Source of the DNA: Toxorhynchites rutilus septentrionalis
Taxonomy: Eukaryota; Arthropoda; Insecta; Diptera; Culicidae
Reading direction: 5' to 3'
Length of the DNA stretch: 64,000 bases
Assembly: GCF_029784135.1 (NCBI RefSeq)
Contig: NC_073745.1
Coordinates: 49,425,619-49,489,618, forward strand
Position 1 is the stretch's first letter. Every line of letters starts with the position of its first letter. A program made the position numbers and the translations under genes. Shown piece after piece: positions 1 to 11,478 of this stretch. The notes below the pieces were generated by a model. It was not told the DNA's origin. It ran no database searches and saw only the letters and a list, made by a program, of their open reading frames with translations.

Positions 1-1797
1 AAGCGCCATAAATCAACGGCATGGCCCACAGCGTCGAGAGAGCTAGCTGGTGGCACATGTGGAATGGTTAGATGATACATTAGCACTGATGGAAGAAAAT
101 GTGAGCTTGGATTCAGAAAATAATTTGTCCTTGAAAAATAAGTTTTGGAACCAGTGCTTCAATGACATGAAGACTGAAGAACATAAAAGAAAGTGGTATT
201 GAAACTGAACACGGCGAATATGTTTTAACATTTCAAGCAAGGCAAGCATTTAATACGAAATGAAGAAAGTTGCACGGCAAGTGATACAAGTTCAGAAAAG
301 TAACCCAAAATTCAATTCAATTGAATTCCAACAGCCGAATGGATTGGTTGAAAACGAAACCTACTTCGAGACCAACAAACTTGAATATAGTTGATAACTG
401 TCAAACTGAATCAAACTAATTAATAAAGGCAAATAACATTAGATCACAAACAGATTGAAACGAGCCCTGAAACCATCGGCATTGGCTTACATCAGGACTC
501 TAATCCAATGTAACTTTCGTTGGCAACTGGATGATCCCTGGATCGTCCTGACCAGCCACTGACCCACTTTCACTGTTTCTCGGAGCTTTTAATGCGTTCA
601 TAAAATTTCGCTATTATATATTACCCTCCCTAATTGAATTCGTAGATGGTAGCCTGGTACGTGTCTGGTTCCGACCAGCACAATATATGCCCTGTGGAGG
701 GGGGTAAAGAAATTCGCACGGAACAGCGCTTCCGGTAGAAAGTTCAGGACTTTGATTATACCAAAACCTCGCGTGGTCAGTTGACCAAGTGGGAGTGTCG
801 TGCATGCAACGACTTGCGTTTCATGTATCCTTCTTTTTTGTATAATATAATTGAAAACTGTGACACATTGTTATTTAAGTATATCAATTTTTTTTATTAT
901 TTTCCCGACGGAAAAGAAAACACCCTCGATTCGCAAGGCCGTTCGAAAACATTTCGCTGTCGCTGGGAAAAACGTGACAGAAATTTGAGAATGATCATCA
1001 TCGAAACGCGGAAGCGATGTGAAAAGGATAACGGAAACGAATTACCGCCGTGGTTTCTCCATCATCATAACGCCCGCTATCAGCCTCCGCAAGCCATTGA
1101 AGAATGTGACCAAAGTGGATGTTATCGGATGTCAACCCAGAAGGGAAAAGCAATATAGAGATAATGTCTGCCGCATGCCGCGCCGTGCCGCCCCCCAAAA
1201 CTCTCGTGGGTAGCGCCTCATCGAACAGGTGGTGGTGATTCTCTTATTGATGGAGTCGATTTTCCCCCCATCGAGAGGGAAGTAAAACTCAATAACTCGA
1301 CGCTGAAAGGTAAGCTTTGAACGTAAAAGTAATGCAGACGCACCATTATTCTGCGCGCTGGCGAATACCTTAATCAGGTGGTGTTGAATGGCAGCGGAGG
1401 AATGTTACAACTGTGTCAATGGGGTTTTCATGTGAGATTGAAAGATAAGATATGCCGAAAATATTGCTATCAATTGAATTGTTAAGAACTTAAACGTGTT
1501 TTGGCCTATAACATAGCCAGTCACTGGAACAACCGAAGTATTTGATCACATTGATTGAAATAAATGAAAATAATGTTATCGTAATGTGAAAGACATGTAG
1601 AGACATTAACATTTTGAGCCCCGACCAATCTGGGGGACTGACAATAAACATTCCGTCTGGCTCATGTCGCACAGTGCGTTGAATATATCAAAAATCAAAA
1701 TAACCCTTATAGTCATTTTGTGGGATAGGTATAATGGAAACATGTTAGTTATGATGAAATCTACTATTTGCATTGAAGATTTATGTATTGCACGTAA
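1..1797. other. Non-coding stretch, nothing recognised
   Basis: No repeat end, transposase or host exon is recognisable here. The open frames present, including one of 125 codons near 781-1158, have no domain-like composition and lie in AT-rich sequence with simple runs. The moderately GC-rich patch at about 900-1300 could be unique intergenic or intronic DNA. Confidence 0.5.
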
Positions 1798-2275
1798 TCA
1801 CAAAAGTGTCTCAAGCGCCAAATTAATAGTGTATAGTATATTAATAGTGACATAAAATTAAATTGTTCTCTGGAATACTTCTCCTGTTTAGATAAAAGGC
1901 TAATAACACACAATCTTTTATATCTCATCCGACGACACAGTTACCTAATCGCCACCGTGGTGATTTTTAATTTTTTTTATACATAAGTTGCTAATGCTTC
2001 ATTTTTAACAATTAAATACATTTTACTCTAGGGCAATGTTTGATTTATATATTCATACTCTTTGCATAAAAAATTAATGCTTTATACAATTTTGTTTGCA
2101 TAAAAACTAACGTTTTGTACATAATCGCAAAAGTATCCTTAACGCCAAATTAATAATGTTTTGAAGAAATAAAATGCTTTCCGGAATATTTCTCCTGTTT
2201 GGATAATACACATATAATATAATCTTTTATTTTTCATCCGATTACGCAAACGCCACTGTGGTGATTTTTACATTC
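1798..2275. repeat. Imperfect tandem duplication, period about 325 bp
   Basis: The segment 1798-1985 is matched by 2125-2275. Both carry a CACAAAAGTG/CGCAAAAGTA start, then CGCCAAATTAATA, then TTTCTCCTGTTT or TTCTCCTGTTT, a run of ATCTTTTAT, CATCCGA and CGCCACxGTGGTGATTTTT. The copies have diverged by point changes and small indels, so the duplication is old. No coding potential is seen. Confidence 0.6.
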
Positions 2276-2427
2276 CATACATGTATTGATAGCAGAAAAA
2301 ACTCTACAGTATTTATTATTTATTTATTATTTTGGAATTTTCCTTAAACGTTTTTTTTTTCTCTATTTTGTAATATTTGTTAGTTTATGAATAAGTACAC
2401 CTCTTTTAATTAATGTGACGAGAAATA

Positions 2428-2877
2428 TTATGTCTTATTTCTTTTCTTATTTTCATTTCTTATTTCTTTTGTCTTTTTCGAACATTCGTTAAACGATTTT
2501 CTTCCTTTACCAATTTGAGGAACAGACTGCAAATCGTCTTTAGTTTTGCCTTTCTGATATGCCGGAAGCATAACTGGTTTTGACAACCAGTCAGAATTTT
2601 GCTTTACGAATTTTGAATATGATCTGCAGCATTTCGACCATCTCTGGTTAATTTTGTAGCAAAAAACTTTGCAAAATTTCAAAAGCTCTTCTTTAAGTTC
2701 TTTAGAGAAATCATCCGTATCATAAAAACTCAACAAAAAGGTGAACAAACAATATTTTCTTTGGGAGGGGTCAACTGAGAGCCATTGTTCGAAAATTTGC
2801 TTATTCTTGATTGTAGAAATATCATCTAAAGAACGTAAACTGTGGTCAGAAGAGCAGACTTGAGCAACAGGAATCAC
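2428..2877 (-). CDS. Uncharacterised 149-codon open frame, possibly a transposon-derived or single exon
   Basis: The product is not recognised. The frame is lysine-rich, and its C-terminal part (residues about 110-149) has a basic stretch with the pattern KGRKSFNECSKKTKEIR. This recalls the GRP/K-SFxE-S-x-R-K-T-x-x-I/LR stretch seen near the N-termini of several unannotated, transposon-associated arthropod proteins; that comparison is from memory. The central part contains a Trp/Cys-containing helix-like region (NQRWSKCCRSYSKFV). There is no ATG at the beginning: the frame stays open upstream of the GTG codon at 2875-2877, so it would have to be an exon entered by splicing or a truncated gene. 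The stop is at 2428-2430. The neighbouring DNA holds no other part of a gene. Confidence 0.3.
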   Translation of the reverse strand: MIPVAQVCSSDHSLRSLDDISTIKNKQIFEQWLSVDPSQRKYCLFTFLLSFYDTDDFSKELKEELLKFCKVFCYKINQRWSKCCRSYSKFVKQNSDWLSKPVMLPAYQKGKTKDDLQSVPQIGKGRKSFNECSKKTKEIRNENKKRNKT

Positions 2878-3465
2878 TTGCAGAATATCAAGGGTATAAT
2901 GACTGAAAGGTTGAGGGGTGTTTTGGAGCGGAACTCCGCGGAACTTTTTTTGCCGAAGGATTTGAAATTTTAGTATCTTTTTTTCTTAAGGAACAAAACT
3001 ACCTTAACAAAGAAGCGTTTATTTTCACAGTGATTACGGCATGTCCCAATAATAGTTAAGGAAACGGATTATACTTACGTGTTGCTACCGTCGCCATTTG
3101 GGGTTTCACTTTAAAAGATATCGAACGTAAACGAAAACTCAATGTAAAACTGTGATGAATCACTGAAAATTAATTTGCCGCGTGCTTAGAAGAAACTTCT
3201 TGACTGCACATGCTTGTCTTGACAAATTGGGTGGGCTAACAAGGCTACTGAGATCGTTTCAGCATGCCTGACACATGTATAAAACACACCGCCTACTTAT
3301 TTTGGGTGAATATAAAAGTGATTTTTTTTACTTTTGTCTACGGGACGCCGCACTGTGCGTCGGTCCTTGTGAACCCATAGTGAACTTCTGTCGGTCCGAA
3401 AAGACCAGCGCGAACAGTCGAAAAAATCAATGTAGGTCCCCCGGGTTCAACGTATTCAAAGATGG
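2878..3465. other. Non-coding stretch
   Basis: An imperfect palindrome (GAGCGGAACTCCGCGGAAC) lies at 2927-2945. Otherwise nothing is recognised. Confidence 0.4.
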
Positions 3466-3473
3466 GTCAGTGT

Positions 3474-4710
3474 CAGGGTTGCCATAATAATATCTGTGTT
3501 TTTGGTCCGATCTTTTTATCTTAATTTTTTCCCCAAAAAATCTGTATTGAAAACTGTATTAAATTTATAAGTGCAATTTTGAAGCATAATTTTACCTTTA
3601 GTATCTAAGTAATTGGTAAAAATCATCATAAATAATGAAATCATCATGAAATGTCTGAGCATAATACACACAAAATTGAGCAATTTTTTATATGAACCCC
3701 CCATAAACGTAATCCTGCGTCAAAACGTCTCGATCCTCTTTTTAGATATTTTTTTTAAATACAAAAAAAACTTTGAAAGCAAATGAAATTTCACGACAAT
3801 CATCCCGATCACGAATTTCACATTCCCTATTTCGAACGATTTGTCCATTTAATGGAATTTAATCAAGTCGATCGAAATATTTCGAATCAATCGAAATACA
3901 GAACAGGGGTGAATATGAGCGCCCTTTTGTATTTTACATTCTCTGTGCTATAGTAAGAAAAGACAAACAGTGTTAGTTATTTATTACTAGCTGACCTGGC
4001 GGACTTTGTCCCATCCAAAATTGATTTTTTGATATGAATTCTTTCGAAAATTCACGTTTTCTTAGTGAGCGAACGTTTGTGGGTTCAATCGCAGGGCTCT
4101 TCATTATAATTTTCTTTAATAGAAATTTTCTAGTACTTTTTGATAATAAAAAAAAATATTTTCAGACACAAATTTCGCTCAAGATTCTTGATTTATTTGC
4201 AAATAACATATTTCTCCGTTACATGGAATACATATTTGATACAGACAAGTGAGTTTTCATTCTACTAACTCGATGTCATTCAAGAACATATAATTACTTT
4301 CATTTAAACTTTCCTTCGAAGCTTATTGAAAAATCTTCTACGGGCAGAAACGAATACAACCAAATAAGGCCAACTCAAATCGGATCATTCCATCCATACT
4401 CGGGTTTTGCGCTTACCAACACATAACGCAGACATTGGCATTAGAATGTAGAACATCATGCTACATATGAATGTCGAAAACGGATGATTCTCATTTGAAG
4501 AGATTCGAAGGGTATAAGAATAAAATGGGTGAAATGGGAAAAATATTATTAACATCAAGCCGCAACTATTATTGGAACGTTATTTTTAAAAATCCGTATA
4601 TTCAATATGAAACCCAAAAAATCTGTAATCTGTATCTGCAGATTCTTTGTCTCAAAAAATCGAAAAAAATCTGTAGAAATACAGATAATTCTGTAGTTAT
4701 GGTAACCCTG
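3474..4710. mobile_element. hAT-like non-autonomous DNA transposon (1237 bp)
   Basis: The left end CAGGGTTGCCATAA (3474-3487) is inverted at the right end as TTATGGTAACCCTG (4697-4710). The element is flanked by 8-bp direct repeats that differ at one base, GTCAGTGT (3466-3473) and GTCATTGT (4711-4718). A CAGRG-type terminus with an 8-bp target duplication is the hAT pattern. Subterminal repeats with the core ATCTGTA/TACAGAT cluster near the right end (about 4620-4695) and recur on the left. No transposase frame survives inside. The interior holds a CTGACCTGGCGGACTTTGTC stretch near 3992, which resembles a sequence common in insect retroposons and may be an older nested fragment. Confidence 0.65.
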
Positions 4711-4718
4711 GTCATTGT

Positions 4719-7128
4719 CTTTTCGTCTTCTCTCCACTCGTCTATATTTATAGAAAGTACTTGTAGCAGCAGAAAATTTCAGACACTCGCGATCACCTTC
4801 TCTACCTCGCGCTTCAAGTATAAAATCCCCTTTCCGGCTTCTTATCACACTTTTTATTTTACCGCTCCTCAAACGTACTTCTTGGCGGAAATGTACTAGG
4901 GTATAGGGTATTGGTTTGTCCAGTCGGAAATATGATATTGGTTTATCTACTTTTTTTTAATGCTCTATTTAAGCGCACCTGCAGTCTTCCATGTTTCACA
5001 AAAAACACTGCGTCCGGAATAAACATGTCCACGCTGCTGTTCACAGTTTTGTGTTTGAGTACAAACATGATTTTTTCGTACCTATGTTAGAAAATGTGAC
5101 TTGTTTGTATTCGTGGTATGTTTGGACATACGATGTTTAATCCCAATGTTTCACATGATGTTCGAACATGGTGTACAGTTTCTCTTGCATTTTCACCCCA
5201 AGCACCGGCAGTGCGTAGAGTAGAAGAAGCGAATCGGACACCACACCACCACCACTCAACGCGTGGTGTGTTGGTATGTTGACATGGAAAAAATGCTTTC
5301 CTTTCATGACAATGGGTGCTTCATCAAAAATATTGGGCAAATAAAATAAACCTCTTTTTCTGTTCTGAACAAAATAAACATCGATTGATATGAGAGTTTT
5401 TCACATTTGATATCATTATTTAGTGCACGCATCAATTTATATATTGAATTCATGCAACATTCGCTATTAATAGCTATTTGAACAAGTACTAAAATTGAAT
5501 TATTCAGCAGTGACATGTTAGGTGTGACGCTAACCACTCGACCACGGGAGCAACCATTTTGGCTGGATCTTTGAACACAAATGGCCAATACTGCTTGTTC
5601 GCGACGATCGCGACCCGAGCTATAAAACGAGCGGAGAAGAGGAGAAGAAAGGATGATGCAATCGCATGCACACATACCATATGTTGTGCAGTGTAAGTGT
5701 AGCTTTTAGTTTTTTCCTTCATTCAGTTTGTGATAACATCGTGAAATTAATGGTGTGTTTTAGCCGCTGAAATTTCTCTGCTGGTTCTGCTGTGTGCCGC
5801 TGAAGGCTGCATCTAAAACTAATTTTTGGGTATTTATTTTTTTGGTCAGCATGTGTACGACGTCGCCCGCTATGCAGTCGGCTCCCCAGACTTTAATTGT
5901 CAACATGCACGCAAAAAAAAAAAGGAAAGCTTCTTTCTATTCAGAGAATGTTTTCTTTGAACGAAACCAAGGATTATTTAATCAGACTTGCAAAATGTGC
6001 ATGAACGATCTATAAACTTTTACTCAGTCGCACATACACACACTCTTTACAGATACACGGGCCGAAGGTTGTGCAGTCCACTGATGATTCAACAAGAGCC
6101 AAAGGTTGTACCGCTCATGACAACTCTACACGAGCTGATGATTGCGTCGGCTAGTGATCATTCTATCCTGGATTCCTCGAGCCGAAAAAGACGCACCACG
6201 CTAGATATGGGGTGCAGACTAGGGGGTCGTTGTTGATTAACGGTCAGCTGCATCCCAATAGGAAGTATCCCATGTCGGGCACACGTACAGAGCACTGAAG
6301 ACTGCAACATCCCAATTATGAGAATACTTGTAATACTAACCTCGAGCCAACCGTGAGTAATCGGTTACATATTACTAACATAGTTGTAAGCAAACATTGT
6401 CAAAATATTGAACTCCCGGCCCCGTTAGGCTGACGCCATTTGAGCCTTAATAAAAATATATATTTTGGTGCATGAACTTATAGCCTCTTAGTTTGTGCAA
6501 TTTTTGAAATGCGAACTAAATTTCAAGTTCGTTTCTGTGAAAAAGTATTCTACGAAGAAATGTTTTGGGATGAATAATTTCTTTCCGTGTATGCAAAGAA
6601 ACGAAACGAAAGCAATGAATACTGCGACATCGGGTGTTATGTTTGTACATGATGTTCTTGAATTATAAACATCGTGTTTGTTTTCACATGGATATGTTTG
6701 TGCACCATTGTTCGTGTTGGGGATAGACACTCAACACTAGCGAGAATCATATTCGAATTCAAACAAAAACATGGAATTTTCACATCGCGTGGACATGTGT
6801 AAGTGTTTTTCGGAAGACTGCGCACCTGTGTCAAAGCAGGTATTCAAATGTTACATGTAGATATAATGACCTTTTTCATGATTTACAATAGTTTTATAGG
6901 ATAGTTTTACGGATTCACTTGTTTTAAAGGTTTATAAAGTCCTCCTTTTATTGGAGTCAATGTGTCCCTCATTTGAGCTTTGATTAATTGATTTAATTTA
7001 ATTAATCATTTAACTTTTAATTAATCACCAGATGATTATTTGGTACGTTTTCAGACCTTTCCTGAATTATAACACTTACAAATATTGTAAACATCATGCT
7101 TGCACACCATTTGTATCAGATTTATGTA
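4719..7128. other. Non-coding stretch with AACATG-type short repeats
   Basis: Loose repeats of AAACATG/CATGTTT/CACATG occur around 5030-5180 and 6640-6840, and an AT-rich ATTTAATTAATT block lies near 6990-7025. A TATAAAA at 5620-5626 has no initiator at the expected spacing. The only recognised element is the SINE head fragment listed separately. No gene is supported. Confidence 0.4.
5518..5548 (-). mobile_element. tRNA-derived SINE, 5' head fragment
   Basis: Read on the minus strand, this is CCCGTGGTCGAGTGG followed by TTAGCGTCACACCTAACA, the same tRNA-like head as the longer SINE at 13620. It contains the A-box-like TGGTCGAGTGG. It stops before the B-box, so it is a truncated or disrupted copy. 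Confidence 0.6.
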
Positions 7129-7679
7129 CAGTGACTCAAATCCGTAATCGTACCATGCAGATCTCTTTTCCCTTCTTTTGAAAGTCGTAAACAAGCTTTC
7201 GGAACATTCTATTTAGATAAAGTTATAGTGTCATATGAGAGTTAAAAGGTTTGCTATCTGTTTTCAGAATAATGGTTTCTATATCTCTGAAAATGGCGAA
7301 TGTATGTGCTAATGTATGAAAAAACTCATAATCGTACGCTGGTTGAAATCTCTACTCGATTTCGGAGGCGTTGGCCAATTTCCGAATTCCACCATTAGTA
7401 TGGTATCCCTTGTTTATTGCAACTGTCTTTAGCTGTCTTTGGCCTTATCTACGAGTTTTTTGGTGTATTGGAAAGGACTATTTATCAGTTTTTTCATCAA
7501 GTGGTTTTTAAAATCGTTATTTTAAGAAATTTCATGGTTTCTAAATTTCTACACAGATAACTTCCTCTGTTTTTTTACTGGGATTGATGTCGGAAGATTG
7601 TGGAGGAATATCAAAAACTTTTGAATAATTGTAATGTAACCATGTGCGAACTTTATATGTCTTGAGCTCTGGTTTGCTC

Positions 7680-7920
7680 AATTTGGTTTTTATCGATGGT
7701 GTAATGGATCAGAATGTTTACTTGACCATCCTGGAGGGGAATATGAAGCAAAGTGTCAACAAAATGTGATGGAATCGAGGATTCAAGTTTTGTCAAGACA
7801 ATGACCCAGAGCTAAAGACATATAAAGGTCGCACATGGTTACGTTACAATTACTCAAAAGTTATTGATATTCCTCCACAATCTTTCGACATCAATCCCAG
7901 TAAAAAAAACTGAGGATGTT
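7680..7920 (+). pseudogene. Tc1-family transposase fragment in the spacer and inner arm of the foldback element
   Basis: The plus-strand frame shows the catalytic-core stretch between the first and third acidic residues of Tc1 transposases: DGVMDQNVYL (about 7696-7725), the QDND aspartate motif (about 7798-7809), WLRYN, and the PPQSFDINPS segment that normally precedes the last catalytic glutamate. At least one stop interrupts it after SVNKM. The N-terminal DNA-binding region and the terminal glutamate helix are absent. It is non-functional as it stands. Confidence 0.65.
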
Positions 7921-8127
7921 ACCTGTGCAGGAATTTTAGAAACCATTAAATTTCTTAAAATAACGATTTTAAAAACCACTTAATGGAAAAACGGATAAAT
8001 ATCCCTTTAGAATACACCAAAAAACTCGTAGATAAGGCCAAAGACAGCTGAAGACAGTTGCAATGAACAAGGGATACCATACTAATGATGGAATTCGGAA
8101 ATTGGCCAACGCCTCCGAAATTGAGTA

Positions 8128-8641
8128 CACCCAAAGTTAATTTTTAGCACATGTTCTGGCATCCCGATTTATTACATTAAATGAGCTGAAAGATAACATA
8201 AAATGTTCAGGATAACAGGAGACACATTTAAATGAAAGCATATGAAAGCTTTTCGTATAGTTTGCCAAATACACGGCCCAGACAGAGAAAGATATATTCT
8301 CGTTCATGTTCTTCTTTATCGTCTTAGAAAACACCTTCCAACTTCATTTTAGGATGAGGTGTAATATTATCACGCTCCTTTATAATAGCGCTGGCAGCTA
8401 TATGGATAGCGTGGTCGTGTAAAGTAACTTCGATCCCCATTGACGTCGTATGGACTTTTTTTTTTGCACAATCCCAAATGAAAAGGGAGAAGAAAACAGA
8501 AAGAGATGTCTGCTCGCATACATACAAACCATGTTTAAGCTTTTAAAATAGCTCATTATTTGCGCATTTGACTCTCATGCACAGGAAATGGCATCTTTTC
8601 TGCCAAAGATGACATGTTTTCTGCCAACGCTAGTTTGGGTG
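8128..8641. mobile_element. TA-flanked MITE inside the foldback element (514 bp)
   Basis: The termini CACCCAAA...TTTGGGTG are flanked by TA on both sides (8126-8127, 8642-8643). It splits the right arm of the foldback element, so it arrived later. A diverged relative lies in the opposite orientation at 41745-42647, sharing the GCCAACGCTAGTTTGGGTG end, the GACGTC core, and the CATCCCGATTTAT segment near the other end. There is no coding capacity. TA duplication suggests mobilisation by a Tc1/mariner-type transposase. Confidence 0.7.
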
Positions 8642-9235
8642 TAGAGATTTCAACCAGCGAACGATTATGAGTTTGAATCAATTTTCATACATTAGCACAT
8701 ACATTCGCCATTTTCAGAGATATAAAAATCATTGTTCTGAAAACAGATAGCAAACCTTTTAACTCTTATATGACACTATAACTTTATCTAAATAGAATGT
8801 TCCGAAAGCTTGTTTATGACTTTCAAAAGAAGGGAAAAGAGATCTGCATGGTGGAGTACGAATACGGATTTGAGTCACTGTATCTAAATCATGTAATTAC
8901 TGCATCTCGATGACCCGATGACGATAACAATTCTGATCATGGTTTGTCTGATGCACTGATGTTGGCTTGTCCACAGGATTACTATGGCGACCGCCTGGCG
9001 CGCTGCAATTTGTTTGTTTTGTATTGTTATCCTTCGCGCGAAGCTGAAATAAAGTTTCTCTGTGTTCATCTTTAAAACGCCCAAAAAGGTAATATTCTGA
9101 AGAAAGCCTAAATTATGAATGGATCAACATGATATGATGACAGTAAAGTCAAGCAATGAGAAATGCAACATCTACTTAAAAATTCGAATTTAAATTCAAT
9201 TCGAAAATATGATTATAATTATGTCGGTGATTATA

Positions 9236-10420
9236 ATTGGTCGGTGTAAGTCAGAGTCAGAGGAAAAATTTAAAAAATCGAGTTATTGGTTGCATGGAGT
9301 TAAGAATTTTGTAAACTACATATCACATTACAGCAGGAATAACGGCTAAATTATTTTAAATGATCAACGAAAACCCCTTATAACACTAAACTTCAAGTTC
9401 CTTTTTCCTCGAAATCATAAAAATGTCACATAGTCCGGTCTGACTGAGCACCAATCAATTTCTCTTTGAAGAAAATCGTTAAAGAAACATTACAATTTAA
9501 ATAATTTGAACGCCTTATGGTATTACGTACTAGCAAATAGAGACTTGGGGCTTTTCCACAAACCCAAACTCGTCTTGATTACATGTGGTCGGTGTTAAGT
9601 CAAACCGGACCATTTAACATTTTTCTGATTTCGAGAAAAACGAACTTGTAGTTCAGTGCTCTGCAATTTTCAAAGCATTTAATTGTTTCGTTCAATATTG
9701 TTCTCAGAAATGTTAGATACTCTCTGGAAATACTTTGGCATATGATAATTGTAAAAAAAACATCAGGTACCATGCCTAAAAAGCCAGTTATTTGGCTGCC
9801 TATGCGTACATGGTCCACTCTGACTGAATGAAATGAAGCATTTTTTATGATTTGGTTCACTATGACTGAACTATTTCGAAATATTGCTCAATCAATTAAC
9901 AGTTGTTAGTCAAAGTGTGCCATTCTGTTATGGAAATTAAAGCATTTGGTTGCGTTCAACATAATAGTCTCTGTCCTATATTACAGGCATGAATATGATT
10001 GCACGGTTTACATGTTGAAGAATATACCCCCTATTTTCATTCATATTAGGCAGTATTTCTCAATAGAATCGTCAAACTTGAATTCATTGTCATCGCTTGA
10101 GTCTGAACCGCACTCTGAAATGGCACATTTTGCGATGATTCACACTGAAGACCAGCATTTTTCACTGATCCGTTTAGTCAGAGTGGACCAAGATTATTTT
10201 TTAATATACTCAGAATGTGCACATTTAACACTAACGGGTTCAAGCACATTTCAACAAGGTATCTATTAGGTATCTATTCATTTTGTTGGTTTGAATTCGG
10301 TTCTATATCATGTGCAGACAAAGGGGACCATGAATATACAACATGGTCCACTCTGTCTGCACATGATATAGAGCCATTTCGCCATGGTAAATGGTACATG
10401 GTCCACTCTGATACTATGAG
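9236..10420. repeat. Region of repeated GGTCCACTCTGACTGA-type motifs
   Basis: Variants of TGGTCCACTCTGACTGA or its complement TCAGAGTGGACCA recur at about 9430, 9808, 9855, 10176 and 10342-10405, in both orientations. This suggests a non-autonomous element with subterminal repeats, but I could not fix its outer ends. Open frames of about 100 codons here are low-complexity and not convincing. Confidence 0.4.
10299..10375. repeat. Hairpin with 34-bp arms
   Basis: The arm 10299-10332 (GGTTCTATATCATGTGCAGA and onward) pairs with 10342-10375 around a 9-base loop AATATACAA. By eye the arms differ at three positions. The hairpin contains two copies of the GGACCAT motif that recurs through 9.2-10.4 kb. 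Confidence 0.75.
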
Positions 10421-10695
10421 GGGTTTTCGTTTATCAATCATAACAATTCCGATCAATTATTCCTGCTGTATGCGTGATTTTTGGACACAACAATATTATT
10501 TACCCTACTTACTTCAATTTACGACTTGGTTTTCTATTCGATTGCTTTTGTTTTGTCTGTGAAGTGAAAGTGTCGAAAGCTTACTGCTGCTGCAAGCTTT
10601 CTCATGCATGCAACAACATTGACTTGAATACAAGTTTCACTTGTGCGCTTTAGCTGTTTTGGTTTTATATTTATAGCATTTTATATTTATATAAC

Positions 10696-11030
10696 CAGAG
10701 ATGCCAGATTTGAAGACATGTCTTTATTTTGAAGATATTTGACTTACTATGAAGGCATTTGATTTTGTGAAAACATTTTGAAGACATTATGAAAATGTGA
10801 AGACGAGTTTTTAAGAGATATTACTTCTTCAAACTTTTCCAAGCAGAAAATCCAAAAACATATAGAATGAATTCAACAACAAAGCGATTTTTACTTCAAA
10901 TTCTAAAGAACTTCAAGTGGTCTGAGCACATATTGTCTCTAGAAGACATTAGTTGATTTTTGCACGAGAATTCGAATGATTGTGACATAGTGTTTTAATT
11001 ATTTTTATCTATAGACCCATTCCATGAGGT
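10696..11030. repeat. Dispersed repeat, CAGAGATGCCAG type, copy 1
   Basis: It begins CAGAGATGCCAGATTTGAAG and contains repeated GAAGACAT units, then ATATTGTCTCTAGAAGACA. The same order is found at 59351-59640, where an inverted right terminus is also present. Here the right end was not found. The CAGRG start suggests a hAT-type terminus. Confidence 0.55.
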
Positions 11031-11411
11031 TATACACCAAAGAATCAAATTTAAAATCAAGTTTTAGGAGAAACCTGAAAACGTTATTTGAATAAGCACT
11101 AGTTATATCATATATTCTTTGAAACGAATTTGATTTTTATGCACCAACCGTTGAGAGGGGCGAGTTTATAAAACTACTTAATTAGATTGAAAATATTTTA
11201 GGTTTTCAGTATTTCTATGTGCCTTGCGATATCTCTGCACTTGCTTAACCAAACTTCAATTTCTATATACCATTGAATGAATAACCGAATATTTGTTTGA
11301 AGAGCAGAGGGTGGACCTAGGTTTCATTTTGTAATTTATGAGAATCAAGCATTCGAGGACAGGTATTTCGAAGCGTTGTCACGTCCCAAAAATAGAGCAT
11401 TTTTTGGTTTA

Positions 11412-11478
11412 TTAGATAAACTTTTTTTTATTAATCGTTTATTTTTACAGGCTCAGTTACACAGGTTTAAAATGGCCA
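11412..11478 (-). mobile_element. LINE 3' tail fragment
   Basis: TCGTTTATTTTTACAGGCTC followed by AGTTAC matches, on the minus strand, the extreme 3' end of the I-like LINE at 44644-51292 and its truncated copy at 24763-25364. Only the last few tens of bases are recognisable, next to a T-rich run, so this is a severely 5'-truncated or old copy. Confidence 0.55.

Larger units (their letters stand above)
7129..8880. mobile_element. Foldback element built from inverted copies of a Tc1-like transposon
   Basis: The terminus CAGTGACTCAAATCCGTA (7129-7146) is repeated inverted at the right end (8863-8880), and TA dinucleotides flank both sides (7127-7128, 8881-8882). Leaving out the MITE inserted at 8128-8641, the two arms remain inverted repeats for about 535 bp each, leaving a spacer of only about 145 bp (about 7667-7811). 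The spacer plus the inner right arm reads, on the plus strand, as the end of a Tc1-type transposase: IDGVMDQNVYLTILEGN, then a CQDNDP motif holding the second catalytic aspartate, then PPQSFDINP. The DE-side motif is lost or degenerate and stops are present. I infer that the 3' half of a Tc1 element was duplicated head-to-head. The arms differ by scattered point changes. Confidence 0.75.

Noticed and set aside
781..1158. 125-codon plus-strand frame
   Set aside because: It uses a non-ATG start, has overlapping frames of similar size on both strands and no recognisable domain.
3985..4020. CTGACCTGGCGGACTTTGTC as a retroposon terminus
   Set aside because: It resembles a common insect retroposon stretch from memory, but no second end, tail or duplication is visible.
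5600..5740. TATAAAA box near a TCAGTT
   Set aside because: The spacing is about 100 bp, too long for a core promoter, and no gene follows.
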